In this document: positions 1 to 8,442 of the stretch, in pieces
How positions within the stretch are numbered: the first letter of the stretch is position 1
Layout of the letters: every line of letters starts with the position of its first letter
From: UBA3839 sp963627995
GTDB lineage: Bacteria > Bacteroidota > Bacteroidia > Bacteroidales > Bacteroidaceae
NCBI GenBank assembly: GCA_963627995.1
Contig: CAVGCV010000020.1
Location: 1 to 43,876 of the forward strand
DNA: 43,876 bases
Direction of reading: 5' to 3'
Translations under genes and position numbers: made by a program
The notes under the pieces: generated by a model
The model's input: only the letters and a program-made list of their open reading frames with translations
Database searches by the model: none
Told to the model about the DNA's origin: nothing

Positions 1-223
1 AGCGACACGCGCATGGTGAGGGCGGTGTGCGCTTTCTGACCTATTTATCCATTCAATCCATTTACCTATTTGATTCCGCCCGCGCCCGCCCATTTGTCCC
101 GCCTGCTCTGCCCGTCCGTCGGCCCTCCGCCGCGTCCGCGCCCGTTTTGGCGGCGAGCCCCCGGCGAAGCCGCCCGCCGGGCGGCGGGGGAAAGCGGGGA
201 GCGGCAACGGGCGGCAACGGAAA

Positions 224-262
224 AGCACGGGGGATGCGCCAGGACGGCACATCCCCCGTGCT
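224..262. terminator. Hairpin with AGGAC loop (B-type)
   Basis: Two 17-nt arms (224-240 and 246-262) pair with a single mismatch around the loop AGGAC. No T-run follows, so it is not a classic intrinsic terminator. Its inner stem (GGGGGATGYGCC) matches the hairpin at 8443-8471, so it belongs to the same family of intergenic hairpins. It may mark the 3' end of a decayed copy of the composite repeat described at 8098-8471. Confidence 0.6.
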
Positions 263-353
263 GCGGTCTTTCCAGCGGGGCGGCGGCCCGGCCGCGCGGA
301 GGGGGCGCGTGCCGGGCGATTTGTGCTGATTTAGGTTTTTTTATTGAACATCG

Positions 354-386
354 TTCGTAGGCCGTCGCGGTTTTTCCCTAAATTTG
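354..386 (+). promoter_or_regulatory. Bacteroidetes-type promoter of the DUF4827 gene
   Basis: TAAATTTG at 379-386 fits the -7 consensus TAnnTTTG, and TTCG at 354-357 is a near match to the -33 box TTTG with a 21-nt spacer. Transcription would begin near 393. This is downstream of the ATG at 384 and argues for the later start at 441. Confidence 0.6.
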
Positions 387-440
387 CACGCACGAAATGC
401 GGATACGGGCATTCGTGAAGATAAACCTTGCTGTATGCAG

Positions 441-1091
441 ATGAAGACTTTGATTTTTCCGGCCTTGGCGGTGCTGGCCGTGCTTGTGTCGTGTAGCGAC
501 GGGGAGACGTATGCCGAGATGAAGACGAAGGAGAAGGATGCCATCCAGCGCTTCCTGCAGGACAACGAACTGGTGGGCAGGATTTCGCCCATCAGCGAGG
601 CCACGTTCTACGCGCAGGACTCCACGACGGACGTTTCCAAGAACGAGTTCGTCCTCTTCCCCGACGACGGCATCTATATGCAGGTCGTGCGGCGCGGCAG
701 CGGGAAAACGATGGTGGAGATGGCGAAGGAGCAGCCCGACAGCACCACCAGCCAGACGATACTGTGCCGGTTCCTGGAGTACGACATTGAGAACGCCGAC
801 ACCACGCGCACCAACTACTACGTGTCGGCTGTGGTCGACAAGATGCAGTGCTCCTACGCCCACCGCGGCCGCAGCTATACGGGGTCGTTCACCGAGGGCT
901 ACATGCAGAGCAAGTATGGCTCGGTCGTTCCCGAGGGGTGGCTCAAGCCGCTCGACTTCATCCGCCTGACGCGCAACGCGGGGCAGATTGCCAAGATCCG
1001 CGTCATCGTCCCCCATTCGTCGGGCACGTCGAACGCAAAGAACTACGTGCTGCCGTACTACTACGAAATCACCTACCAGCTGGGCAGGTAG
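441..1091 (+). CDS. DUF4827-family lipoprotein
   Basis: This is a predicted lipoprotein of 216 residues. The N-terminus has a short charged region and a hydrophobic stretch ending in the lipobox LVSC at residues 15-18, so it should be lipidated and held in an envelope membrane. The body fits the DUF4827 family, whose FKBP-like fold is usual in Bacteroides and Prevotella; no enzyme activity is established to my knowledge. The frame is open from 384, but the promoter at 354-386 would start transcription after that codon. ATG 435 is an alternative, while 441 gives the cleanest signal peptide. The gene is followed 44 bp later by glmM on the same strand, an order I recall from other Bacteroidales, so the two are probably co-transcribed. 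Confidence 0.8.
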   Translation: MKTLIFPALAVLAVLVSCSDGETYAEMKTKEKDAIQRFLQDNELVGRISPISEATFYAQDSTTDVSKNEFVLFPDDGIYMQVVRRGSGKTMVEMAKEQPDSTTSQTILCRFLEYDIENADTTRTNYYVSAVVDKMQCSYAHRGRSYTGSFTEGYMQSKYGSVVPEGWLKPLDFIRLTRNAGQIAKIRVIVPHSSGTSNAKNYVLPYYYEITYQLGR

Positions 1092-1135
1092 TGGCTGCGG
1101 CGGCGAAACCTTTTTTTAAAGACTTGTTGTGACAA

Positions 1136-2527
1136 ATGTCTCTGATTAAATCCATATCCGGGATTCGCGGCACGATTGGCGGACGTGCGGGCGACGGCCT
1201 CAATCCGCTCGACATCGTGAAGTTCACCGCCGCCTACGCCACGCTCATGCTGCGCGACAGGCGCGGCAGCAACAAGGTGGTCGTGGGGCGCGACGCCCGC
1301 ATCTCGGGCGAGATGGTGAGGGAGGTGGTGTGCGGCACGCTGCTGGGCATGGGCCTCGACGTGGTGGACATCGGCCTGGCCACGACCCCGACGACGGAAA
1401 TCGCCGTGGCGGCGGAGCAGGCGCTGGGCGGCGTCATCATCACCGCCTCGCACAATCCGCGCCACTGGAACGCCCTGAAGCTGCTCAACGCGCAGGGCGA
1501 GTTCCTCAATGCCGAGCAGGGACGGGAGGTGCTGCGCATTGCCGAGGCCGAGGACTTCGACTTCGCCGACGTGGGCCGCCTCGGTCGGTACAGCGAGGAC
1601 GGCACCTACAACCAGAAGCACATCGACCTCGTGCTGCGTCTCGACCTTGTCGATGTCGCCGCCATCAAGGCCGCCAACTTCAACGTGGTCTTCGATGCCG
1701 TCAATTCCGTGGGGGGTGTCATCCTGCCGATGCTGCTCGAGCAGCTGGGCGTGACGAATGTCACGCCCCTCTACGACGAGCCGACGGGCAACTTCCAGCA
1801 CAACCCCGAGCCCATCGAGCAGAACCTGGGCGACATCATGGCCGTGATGGCGCGTGGCGGCCACGACGTGGGCATCGTCGTGGACCCTGACGTGGACCGC
1901 CTGGCGTTCATCCAGGAGGACGGACGGATGTACGGCGAGGAGTACACGCTCGTAACAGTGGCCGACTATGTGCTGCGCCACACGAGGGGCAACACGGTGA
2001 GCAACCTGAGCAGCACGCGCGCCCTGCGCGACGTGACCCGCCTGCACGGCGGCAGCTACGCGGCTGCTGCGGTGGGGGAGGTGAACGTGGTGGCGAAGAT
2101 GAAGGAAACGGGCGCCGTGATTGGCGGCGAGGGCAATGGCGGCGTGATTTATCCTGCGGCCCACTACGGGCGCGACGCCTTGGTGGGCATCGCCCTGTTC
2201 CTGAGCCATCTGGCGCACGAGGCAAAGACGGTGAGCGAGCTGCGTAAGACCTATCCGAGCTATTTCATGGCAAAGAAGCGCATCGACCTCGAGCCGTCGA
2301 CCGATGTGGATGCCGTCCTGCGGAAGGTGAGGGAGCTGTATGGCGGGCGGCCCGGTGTGGAGGTGGACGACACCGACGGCGTGAAGCTCGACTTCCCCGA
2401 CCGCTGGGTGCACTTGCGCAAGTCGAACACCGAGCCCATCATCCGCGTGTATAGCGAGGCCGCGACCGCTGCTGCTGCCGACGAAATCGGGCAGCAAGTC
2501 ATGGAGGCCGTGCGCTCGCTGAGATAG
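1136..2527 (+). CDS. glmM: Phosphoglucosamine mutase
   Basis: GlmM converts glucosamine-6-phosphate to glucosamine-1-phosphate in the cytoplasm, feeding UDP-GlcNAc synthesis for peptidoglycan and lipopolysaccharide. The 463 residues match the alpha-D-phosphohexomutase family over its full length. The phosphoserine loop TASHNP has the catalytic Ser at residue 105. The magnesium loop DPDVDR covers residues 250-255. A sugar-binding GGEGNGG motif follows, and the C-terminal phosphate-binding motif is KSNTEPIIR. The short GGEGN-type archaeal/Bacteroidetes form is hard to separate from phosphomannomutase by sequence alone; GlmM is favoured because Bacteroidales genomes annotate this protein so and it opens with SISGIRGTIGG. 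The ATG at 1136 lies 44 bp after the DUF4827 gene and probably belongs to its operon. Confidence 0.9.
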   Translation: MSLIKSISGIRGTIGGRAGDGLNPLDIVKFTAAYATLMLRDRRGSNKVVVGRDARISGEMVREVVCGTLLGMGLDVVDIGLATTPTTEIAVAAEQALGGVIITASHNPRHWNALKLLNAQGEFLNAEQGREVLRIAEAEDFDFADVGRLGRYSEDGTYNQKHIDLVLRLDLVDVAAIKAANFNVVFDAVNSVGGVILPMLLEQLGVTNVTPLYDEPTGNFQHNPEPIEQNLGDIMAVMARGGHDVGIVVDPDVDRLAFIQEDGRMYGEEYTLVTVADYVLRHTRGNTVSNLSSTRALRDVTRLHGGSYAAAAVGEVNVVAKMKETGAVIGGEGNGGVIYPAAHYGRDALVGIALFLSHLAHEAKTVSELRKTYPSYFMAKKRIDLEPSTDVDAVLRKVRELYGGRPGVEVDDTDGVKLDFPDRWVHLRKSNTEPIIRVYSEAATAAAADEIGQQVMEAVRSLR

Positions 2528-2564
2528 AACCTTTTTGTATTAACACCTTTAATCGTTTGTGAGT

Positions 2565-3266
2565 ATGAGGTACCAGAACATTGCGTCAGCCGCGATAATC
2601 GCTGTCGGCATTGTCGTGCTGGGATTCTGCCTGAAGGGCGGAATCGACAATTTTGTGAACAAAGACCGCAGGGTCACGGTGAAGGGCCTGTCGGAGCGTG
2701 AGGTCGAGGCGAACAAAGTGACGTGGCCCATCGTCACCAAGGAAACGGGCAACGACCTGCAGGCGCTCTACACGACGACCAACCGCAAGGTGGCCGCCGT
2801 CAAGCGGTTCCTGACCGACAACGGCCTCAAGAACAGTGAGATTACGGTGAACGCGCCCACGGTGGCCGACTACCTCTCCCAAAGCTCGTACAGCCAGGAC
2901 ACGAAGTTCCGCTACACCATGTCGTCGAGCATCACGGTTGTCTCGACCAACGTGTCGCTCGTGCGCTCCATCATCGAGAAGCAGGGCGACCTGCTCGAGC
3001 AGGGCGTGGCCATCATCGGAGGCTGGGAGACGCCGGTCACCTACGAATACACGGACTTCCAGAAGATGAAGCCCGAGATGATGGCGGAGGCGATTCAGAA
3101 CGCGCAGAAGACGGCCGAGCAGTTTGCCGAGAACTCGAAGAGCGACCTCAACAAGATTGTGTCGGCCGACCAGGGGCAGTTCTCCATCGAGGACCGCGAC
3201 GACAACACGCCGAACATCAAGAAGGTGCGCGTGGTGACCACCATCACTTATTCGCTGAAGGACTGA
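2565..3266 (+). CDS. SIMPL-domain (DUF541) protein
   Basis: This is a 233-residue protein with an uncleaved N-terminal membrane segment (about residues 8-25) and a SIMPL/DUF541 domain over the rest. The domain begins with the typical VTVKGLSEREVEAN stretch and ends in a VVTTITYSL strand. SIMPL proteins are periplasmic or surface-exposed and poorly understood; the best-studied members form channel-like oligomers or act in stress and signalling. A GTG at 2559 is in frame, but ATG 2565 is a better start. It follows glmM by 37 bp on the same strand and is closed by the hairpin at 3282-3341, so it may be the third gene of that operon. Confidence 0.8.
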   Translation: MRYQNIASAAIIAVGIVVLGFCLKGGIDNFVNKDRRVTVKGLSEREVEANKVTWPIVTKETGNDLQALYTTTNRKVAAVKRFLTDNGLKNSEITVNAPTVADYLSQSSYSQDTKFRYTMSSSITVVSTNVSLVRSIIEKQGDLLEQGVAIIGGWETPVTYEYTDFQKMKPEMMAEAIQNAQKTAEQFAENSKSDLNKIVSADQGQFSIEDRDDNTPNIKKVRVVTTITYSLKD

Positions 3267-3281
3267 AGACCCGACATCCGA

Positions 3282-3341
3282 AATGGGAAATCAGGGCCGG
3301 ACGACGCCGACTGCTGTCGTGCACGGCTCTGATTTCCCATT
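3282..3341. terminator. Long hairpin after the SIMPL gene
   Basis: Arms at 3282-3299 and 3324-3341 pair over 18 bp with one mismatch, around a 24-nt loop. It starts 16 nt after the stop codon and separates the glmM group from the copper ATPase. No long T-run follows, so termination may be imperfect. Confidence 0.65.
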
Positions 3342-3372
3342 CGGCTTGTTCCATGACTAATTCGCGATTGAC

Positions 3373-5283
3373 GTGGAGACGAGAACGATAGCCGTGCTGG
3401 GCATGGGCTGCGCGGCTTGTGCGGCGCGTGTGGAGCGGAAGCTCCGCGAGCTGGACGGCGTGGAGGCTGCCAGCGTGAACTTCTCCGCCCGGACAGCCTT
3501 TGTCCGCTACGACGCCAAGCGTGTCACGCCCGATCTGATGAAGGCAGAGGTGGGCGGGATTGGCTACGACCTGGTGGTGGAGGAGGACCGCAACGTGGAG
3601 GAAATGGAGCGGCAGGCCTATCGGCGGCTGCGCAGCCGCGTGGCGCTGTCCGTCTGCTTCGCCGTCCTCACGATGGCACTCTCCATGCGCTGGGTGGATG
3701 TGGGCGGCACGCACGTGGCCAACCAGCTGATGCTCGTCGTCGCCCTGCTCAACATCGTCTGCTGCGGCCGCCAATTCTATGTCAATGCGTGGCGGCAGCT
3801 TGTCCACGGCATGGCCAACATGGACACGCTCGTGGCGCTCAGCACGCTCGTGTCGTTCCTGTTCAGCGCGTTCAACACCTTTTGGGGCGAAGGCTTCTGG
3901 ACGCGCCGAGGCATCCCCAACCACACGTTCTACGATGCGTCGGTCATGATTGTCACGTTCGTCCTCGTCGGACGGCTGCTTGAAGTGCGCGCCCGCAACT
4001 CCACCGCCTCCGCCATCCGCCAGTTGATGGGCCTCGCCCCGAAGACGGCCCGCGTGAAGATGGGCGACTCCATTTCCGAGGTGCCCCTTTCCGCCCTTCA
4101 GCGTGGCGATGTCGTCGAGGTGCGGCCCGGCGACAAGATTCCCGTCGATGGCACGCTCACCGAGGGCGAGGCTTACATCGACGAGAGCATGATTACGGGC
4201 GAGCCCCTTCCGGTGCGGAAGCAAGGTGGCGACAAGGTGTATGCCGGCACGATTTTCCGTCCGCATCCCGGTTCGGCGGCGTTCTTGTTCCGTGCCGACG
4301 AAGTGGGGCAGAAGACCATGCTTGCCCAAATCATACGGATGGTGGAGCAGGCGCAGGGCTCGAAAGCTCCCGTGCAGCGCACGGCCGATCGCATTGCCCT
4401 TGTCTTTGTGCCGGTGGTGCTGGCCATCGCCCTCGCCACGTTCGTCGTATGGTGGGCGGTTGGCGGCAGCGCCATGCTGCCGCAGGCCGTCCTCTCCGCC
4501 GTCAGCGTGCTGGTCATCGCCTGTCCCTGCGCCATGGGGCTGGCCACGCCTACGGCGCTGATGGTGGGCGTGGGCAAGGCGGCACAGCACAACATACTGG
4601 TGAAGGATGCGACGGCACTGGAGAACATCCGCCGCGTCGATGCCATCGTGATGGACAAGACGGGAACGCTCACCGTCCCGCATGAGAATGTGGACTTCAC
4701 CCAAGCCGACACACTGGCTTTCGACGAGCGCGAGGCCCTCAAGCCTCATGCGCGCGAGGCGGTGCAGCAGTTGCAGCGACTCGGCATCGAAGTCTATATG
4801 ACGAGCGGCGACAGGGACGATGCCGCGCGCTATTGGGCCGAACGAGCCGGCATACGGCATTACCGCAGCCGCGCCCTGCCGCAAGACAAGGAGAATCTGG
4901 TGCGCGAGCTGCAGCGCGCCGGCAAGTGCGTGGCCATGGTGGGCGACGGCATCAACGACACCCAGGCGCTGGCCTCGGCCGACGTGAGCATTGCCATGGG
5001 GAAGGGTACGGACATCGCGATGGACGTGGCGCAGGTCACGCTGATGGGCACGGACCTCCGCCGCATTCCCGAAGCCATCCGCCTGTCCCACCGGACGGTC
5101 GCCATGATTCGCCAGAACCTGTTTTGGGCGTTCATCTACAACGTCGTCTGCATACCGCTTTCCGCAGGGGTGCTCCGCCTTTTCAGCATCGATTTTCAGA
5201 TAACCCCCATGTTCGCCGCCGCGCTCATGGCGTTTTCCTCCCTTAGCGTGGTACTCAACAGCCTGCGCCTCAAGTTTTTTTGA
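3373..5283 (+). CDS. copA: CopA-like copper P1B-ATPase lacking the N-domain
   Basis: This is a 636-residue heavy-metal P-type ATPase, probably exporting Cu(I) from the cytoplasm. An N-terminal HMA domain carries GMGCAAC (residues 10-16). The actuator loop has TGEP, the metal site in the membrane is CPC, the phosphorylated Asp is D428 in DKTGTLT, and the hinge is GDGIND (524-529). The seventh and eighth membrane segments carry the copper-type N-x6-YN-x4-P and M-x2-SS patterns. Only about 96 residues separate D428 from D525, where ordinary CopA proteins have about 190. The missing stretch matches the ATP-binding N-domain with its His-Pro motif; the text runs from DKTGTLT almost directly into the DxxKP segment of the P-domain. 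The frame is intact, so this is not a frameshift. The start is a GTG at 3373, as no upstream ATG in frame keeps the HMA domain. It is followed by the calcium pump 74 bp later. Confidence 0.85.
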   Translation: METRTIAVLGMGCAACAARVERKLRELDGVEAASVNFSARTAFVRYDAKRVTPDLMKAEVGGIGYDLVVEEDRNVEEMERQAYRRLRSRVALSVCFAVLTMALSMRWVDVGGTHVANQLMLVVALLNIVCCGRQFYVNAWRQLVHGMANMDTLVALSTLVSFLFSAFNTFWGEGFWTRRGIPNHTFYDASVMIVTFVLVGRLLEVRARNSTASAIRQLMGLAPKTARVKMGDSISEVPLSALQRGDVVEVRPGDKIPVDGTLTEGEAYIDESMITGEPLPVRKQGGDKVYAGTIFRPHPGSAAFLFRADEVGQKTMLAQIIRMVEQAQGSKAPVQRTADRIALVFVPVVLAIALATFVVWWAVGGSAMLPQAVLSAVSVLVIACPCAMGLATPTALMVGVGKAAQHNILVKDATALENIRRVDAIVMDKTGTLTVPHENVDFTQADTLAFDEREALKPHAREAVQQLQRLGIEVYMTSGDRDDAARYWAERAGIRHYRSRALPQDKENLVRELQRAGKCVAMVGDGINDTQALASADVSIAMGKGTDIAMDVAQVTLMGTDLRRIPEAIRLSHRTVAMIRQNLFWAFIYNVVCIPLSAGVLRLFSIDFQITPMFAAALMAFSSLSVVLNSLRLKFF

Positions 5284-5357
5284 CTTTTCCGCCGCGTGCG
5301 GGCGGATGTTTTCGCCTGCCACTGCTTTTTCCGACATATTCACACGATTACAGACAA

Positions 5358-8069
5358 ATGGAACAACACCGCTGCTACCACGGCTTGACCGACGCCGAGG
5401 TGCTTGAGAGCCGTGCGAAACACGGAACGAACGTACTCACTCCGCCTGAGAAAGAGCCTTGGTGGAAACAGTTCTTGGAAAAATTTCGCGACCCGCTCAT
5501 CCTCGTGCTGCTCGTTGCCGGGGTGCTGTCCGTTGGCATTTCTTTCTACGAGTATTTCGTACTTCACGAGGGTGGGGGAGTGTTCCTTGAGCCCATCGGC
5601 ATTTTCGTGGCCATTCTGCTGGCGACGGGACTGGCGTTCTATTTTGAGCGGCAGGCCGACAAGGAATTTTCTATTCTCAACCAGGTGAACGACGATGAGC
5701 CCGTGGAAGTCATCCGCAACGGCAACGTGACGCAGGTGTCCCGCCGCGACGTGGTTGTGGGCGACATCGTGGTGCTCAACACGGGCGAGGAAGTGCCTGC
5801 CGACGCACAGCTCTTGGAGGCCGTGTCCGTCAGCATGGACGAGTCGAGCCTCACGGGCGAGCCGATGTGCCGGAAGAGTGTGGATGAGCGTGAGTTCGAC
5901 GACGAGGCCACTTTTCCCTCCAACCACGTGATGAAAGGCACGAAAGTGATGGAGGGCCACGGCGTGTGCCGCGTGTTTGCCGTGGGCGACAGCACCGAAA
6001 ACGGCAAGGTGTTCGAAGCTGCCCAAATCGACGACAGCGTGAAAACGCCGCTCGACGAGCAGCTCGACGGACTGGGCAAGTGGGTGACGCGCATCAGCTA
6101 TGCTTTTGCCGTCGCCATCGTTGTCGGGCGGCTGCTCATGTTCTTCTTGGAAAGGGACTTCTCGTGGATACCATTCATCGCTTACTTGCTTCAGACGGTC
6201 ATGATAGCCGTCACGCTGATTGTCGTCTCCGTTCCCGAGGGACTGCCCATGGCGGTCACCCTGAGCCTTGCCTACAGCATGCGCCGGATGCTGAAGACCA
6301 ACAACCTCGTCCGCAAGATGCACGCCTGCGAGACCATGGGCGCGACAACCGTAATCTGTACGGACAAGACGGGGACACTGACCCAAAACCGCATGACCGT
6401 TGAGGACGTCCAGTTTTATGCGCTTGCCGGCAACACGCTCTCTTCCGACGCGGCGAGCCAGCTGATGGCCGAGGGCATCGCCGCCAACTCCACGGCCTCC
6501 ATCGACTTTTCCTGCCCCTGCCGACCGCGCGTGCTGGGCAATCCCACGGAAGGCGCCCTGCTCTTGTGGCTTCGTGCCGCAGGAATGGACTACCGCCCCC
6601 TGCGCGCCAACGCCGCGAACTTGGAGGAGGTTCCGTTCTCCACCGAGCGGAAGTACATGGCCACGGTTGTCGCGTCGGCCGTTCAGCCCGGGAAGAAAAT
6701 CCTCTATGTGAAAGGCGCGCCTGAAATCGTCCTTGGCCTGTGTGCCACGATTGACGGAGGCGTGTCGCCCGAAGCCATCGCCGAACAGCTCCAGGCCTAC
6801 CAAAACCGTGCGATGCGCACGCTAGGCTTCGCCTGCCAGTTGCTCGACGCTGGCGATGCGGCTATCGCCGACGGGCGTGTCGTGGCCAGCCGCCTTCGCT
6901 TCATGGGCGTCGCCGCCATCGCCGACCCCGTGCGGGCGGAAGTGCCGGCTTCCGTGTGCGAGTGCCTCGCGGCCGGCATACAGGTGAAGGTCGTTACGGG
7001 CGACACGCAGGGAACGGCCAAGGAAATCGCCCGTCAAATCGGACTGTGGACGGATGCCGACACCGACAGGTGCGTCACCACCGGGCCCGAGCTGGCCGCC
7101 ATGACCGATGACGAGCTCACCGCGCGCGTCATGGATCTCAAAATCATTGCCCGCGCGCGCCCCATGGACAAAAAGCGGTTGGTCGAGGCGCTCCAGCGGC
7201 ACAATCAGGTGGTGGCTGTGACGGGCGACGGCACCAACGACGCGCCCGCTTTGAAGGCCGCCCACGTGGGGCTGTCGATGGGCGACGGCACATCGGTGGC
7301 GAAAGAGGCGTCCGACATCACCATCATCGACAATTCGTTCCGAAGCATCGGCAAGGCCGTCATGTGGGGGCGCTCGCTCTACCAGAACATCCAGCGCTTC
7401 CTGCTCTTCCAGCTGACCGTCAATGTCACCGCCTGCTTCCTCGTGCTGTGCGGGGCGTTCATGGGCACGGAGTCGCCGCTCACTGTCACCCAGATGTTGT
7501 GGATTAACCTCATCATGGACACTTTCGCCGCATTGGCACTGGCCTCGCTCCCCCCGTCGGAACGCGTGATGGCCGACAAGCCGCGCGACCGCCATGCGTT
7601 CATCATCAACCGTTCCATGGCCCTCAACATCGTTGGCGTGGGCGGCTTCTTCTTCGTCCTCCTGCTCGCCCTGCTCTACGTGTTCGAACATGCCGACGTG
7701 CGCCAGCTCACCGACCTGCTTCATATCCGCCATTTTGCCAAGGACGCCCTCACCCCCTATGAGCTGACCCTTCTCTTCACCATCTTTGTCATGACCCACT
7801 TCTTCTACCTCTTCAACGCTCGTGCGTTCGAGACGGGGCGCAGCGCTCTCCACTTTCGTGGCTGCCGGGGCCTGCTGCTCATTGTGGCCATTGTCTTCTT
7901 TTCCCAAATCGCCATGGTTGAGGTGCCGGGCCTGCAGCAGTTCTTCAATGTGGTGGGACTGAAGTTGGAGGACTGGCTTGTCATCATTGCCGGCTCGTCG
8001 CTTGTGCTGTGGGTTCGCGAGCTTTGGCAGTTGCTGGCCTCGCGGCGCGCCACAGCAAGCGCGGCATAG
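5358..8069 (+). CDS. PMCA-type calcium-transporting P-type ATPase
   Basis: This is a 903-residue P2-type ATPase predicted to pump calcium out of the cytoplasm. The N-terminal cation-ATPase domain is followed by the actuator domain with ESSLTGEP, and the membrane motif VPEGLPMAVTLSLAYSM supplies ion ligands. The phosphorylated Asp is D336 in DKTGTLT, a full-size nucleotide-binding domain follows, and the hinge is GDGTNDAP (D624, D628). The C-terminal half holds the last six membrane helices. It fits the plasma-membrane calcium ATPase subfamily found in many Bacteroidetes. The frame opens earlier at 5280 with TTG, but ATG 5358 begins the conserved cation-ATPase N-terminus. It lies 74 bp after the copper pump on the same strand; a shared transcript is possible. 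A hairpin at 8098-8124 follows the stop. Confidence 0.9.
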   Translation: MEQHRCYHGLTDAEVLESRAKHGTNVLTPPEKEPWWKQFLEKFRDPLILVLLVAGVLSVGISFYEYFVLHEGGGVFLEPIGIFVAILLATGLAFYFERQADKEFSILNQVNDDEPVEVIRNGNVTQVSRRDVVVGDIVVLNTGEEVPADAQLLEAVSVSMDESSLTGEPMCRKSVDEREFDDEATFPSNHVMKGTKVMEGHGVCRVFAVGDSTENGKVFEAAQIDDSVKTPLDEQLDGLGKWVTRISYAFAVAIVVGRLLMFFLERDFSWIPFIAYLLQTVMIAVTLIVVSVPEGLPMAVTLSLAYSMRRMLKTNNLVRKMHACETMGATTVICTDKTGTLTQNRMTVEDVQFYALAGNTLSSDAASQLMAEGIAANSTASIDFSCPCRPRVLGNPTEGALLLWLRAAGMDYRPLRANAANLEEVPFSTERKYMATVVASAVQPGKKILYVKGAPEIVLGLCATIDGGVSPEAIAEQLQAYQNRAMRTLGFACQLLDAGDAAIADGRVVASRLRFMGVAAIADPVRAEVPASVCECLAAGIQVKVVTGDTQGTAKEIARQIGLWTDADTDRCVTTGPELAAMTDDELTARVMDLKIIARARPMDKKRLVEALQRHNQVVAVTGDGTNDAPALKAAHVGLSMGDGTSVAKEASDITIIDNSFRSIGKAVMWGRSLYQNIQRFLLFQLTVNVTACFLVLCGAFMGTESPLTVTQMLWINLIMDTFAALALASLPPSERVMADKPRDRHAFIINRSMALNIVGVGGFFFVLLLALLYVFEHADVRQLTDLLHIRHFAKDALTPYELTLLFTIFVMTHFFYLFNARAFETGRSALHFRGCRGLLLIVAIVFFSQIAMVEVPGLQQFFNVVGLKLEDWLVIIAGSSLVLWVRELWQLLASRRATASAA

Positions 8070-8097
8070 CGGAATCCCCATATTCCGCCGCCATATC

Positions 8098-8124
8098 GGG
8101 GCCGTGTCAGGACGACACGGCCCC
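8098..8124. terminator. Hairpin with AGGAC loop (A-type) after the calcium pump
   Basis: The arms at 8098-8108 and 8114-8124 are perfectly complementary over 11 bp around the loop AGGAC. The stem ends in GTGTC/GACAC, as does the larger hairpin at 19939-19983. It lies 29 bp after the stop codon and may end the calcium pump transcript, although only TTGTCG follows. It also marks the left edge of the composite repeat that ends at 8471. Confidence 0.65.
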
Positions 8125-8253
8125 TTGTCGTTTCCTGCCCCCGATGCAAGCAGAAATGCGGAAAAGGCGCAAGGAGGCGGCACTGCCGCCTGAGGAGTCC
8201 GCACGCTCTTTGGATTTTGTAAACCATTGAAAAACAACGTGCTGTGCGTTTCT

Positions 8254-8365
8254 AAAAAAACACTGCGGAGCGCGTGTTTTTTCTCCGCAGAGGAAATGGA
8301 TTTCGTCCGCAGACGAAAATATTTTTCTCCGCAGTGTCTTTCCCGCTGCTCCGCAGTGTTTTTTC
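8254..8365. repeat. 22-bp phased core array, copy 1
   Basis: Five near-palindromic cores of the form CTCYGCRGAG have their central G at 8265, 8287, 8309, 8331 and 8353, exactly 22 bp apart. The 12-bp spacers are A/T-rich and often palindromic themselves. The ends form a perfect 16-bp inverted repeat (8255-8270 and 8349-8364). No gene overlaps it. The flanks out to 8098 and 8471 also resemble copy 2, so this copy is part of a larger composite element. Confidence 0.9.
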
Positions 8366-8442
8366 GGCGGCTCTTGGCATGTTGATTTTCAGTGGATTGC
8401 ATCCGCTCGGTCTGCAAGGGACAGAAGACGGCGGGAGGGCGT

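Larger units (their letters stand above)
1..440. other. Left-edge region without a supported gene
   Basis: No convincing gene lies here. Frame 1 is open from base 1 to a TGA at 37-39 and could be the last 12 codons of a gene entering from the left, but 12 codons are not enough to tell. The rest is very GC-rich and contains one strong hairpin (224-262) and the promoter of the DUF4827 gene (about 354-386). ORFs that can be drawn at 27-360 on either strand have Arg/Pro/Gly/Ala-rich composition and no recognisable domain, as expected of non-coding GC-rich DNA. Confidence 0.5.

Noticed and set aside
384..440. ATG 384 as start of the DUF4827 gene
   Set aside because: It overlaps the -7 box of the promoter and would put 19 polar residues before the lipoprotein signal.
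5280..5357. N-terminal extension of the calcium pump
   Set aside because: It begins with TTG at the stop of the copper pump gene and does not match the family's N-terminus; ATG 5358 does.
8254..8365. CRISPR array
   Set aside because: The repeat core is 10 bp and the spacers 12 bp, far below CRISPR sizes; spacers recur between copies and no cas gene is present.
8254..8365. Insertion with target-site duplication
   Set aside because: No short direct repeat flanks the 112-bp unit in copies 1-3, so transposition by a standard transposase is not supported by the flanks.
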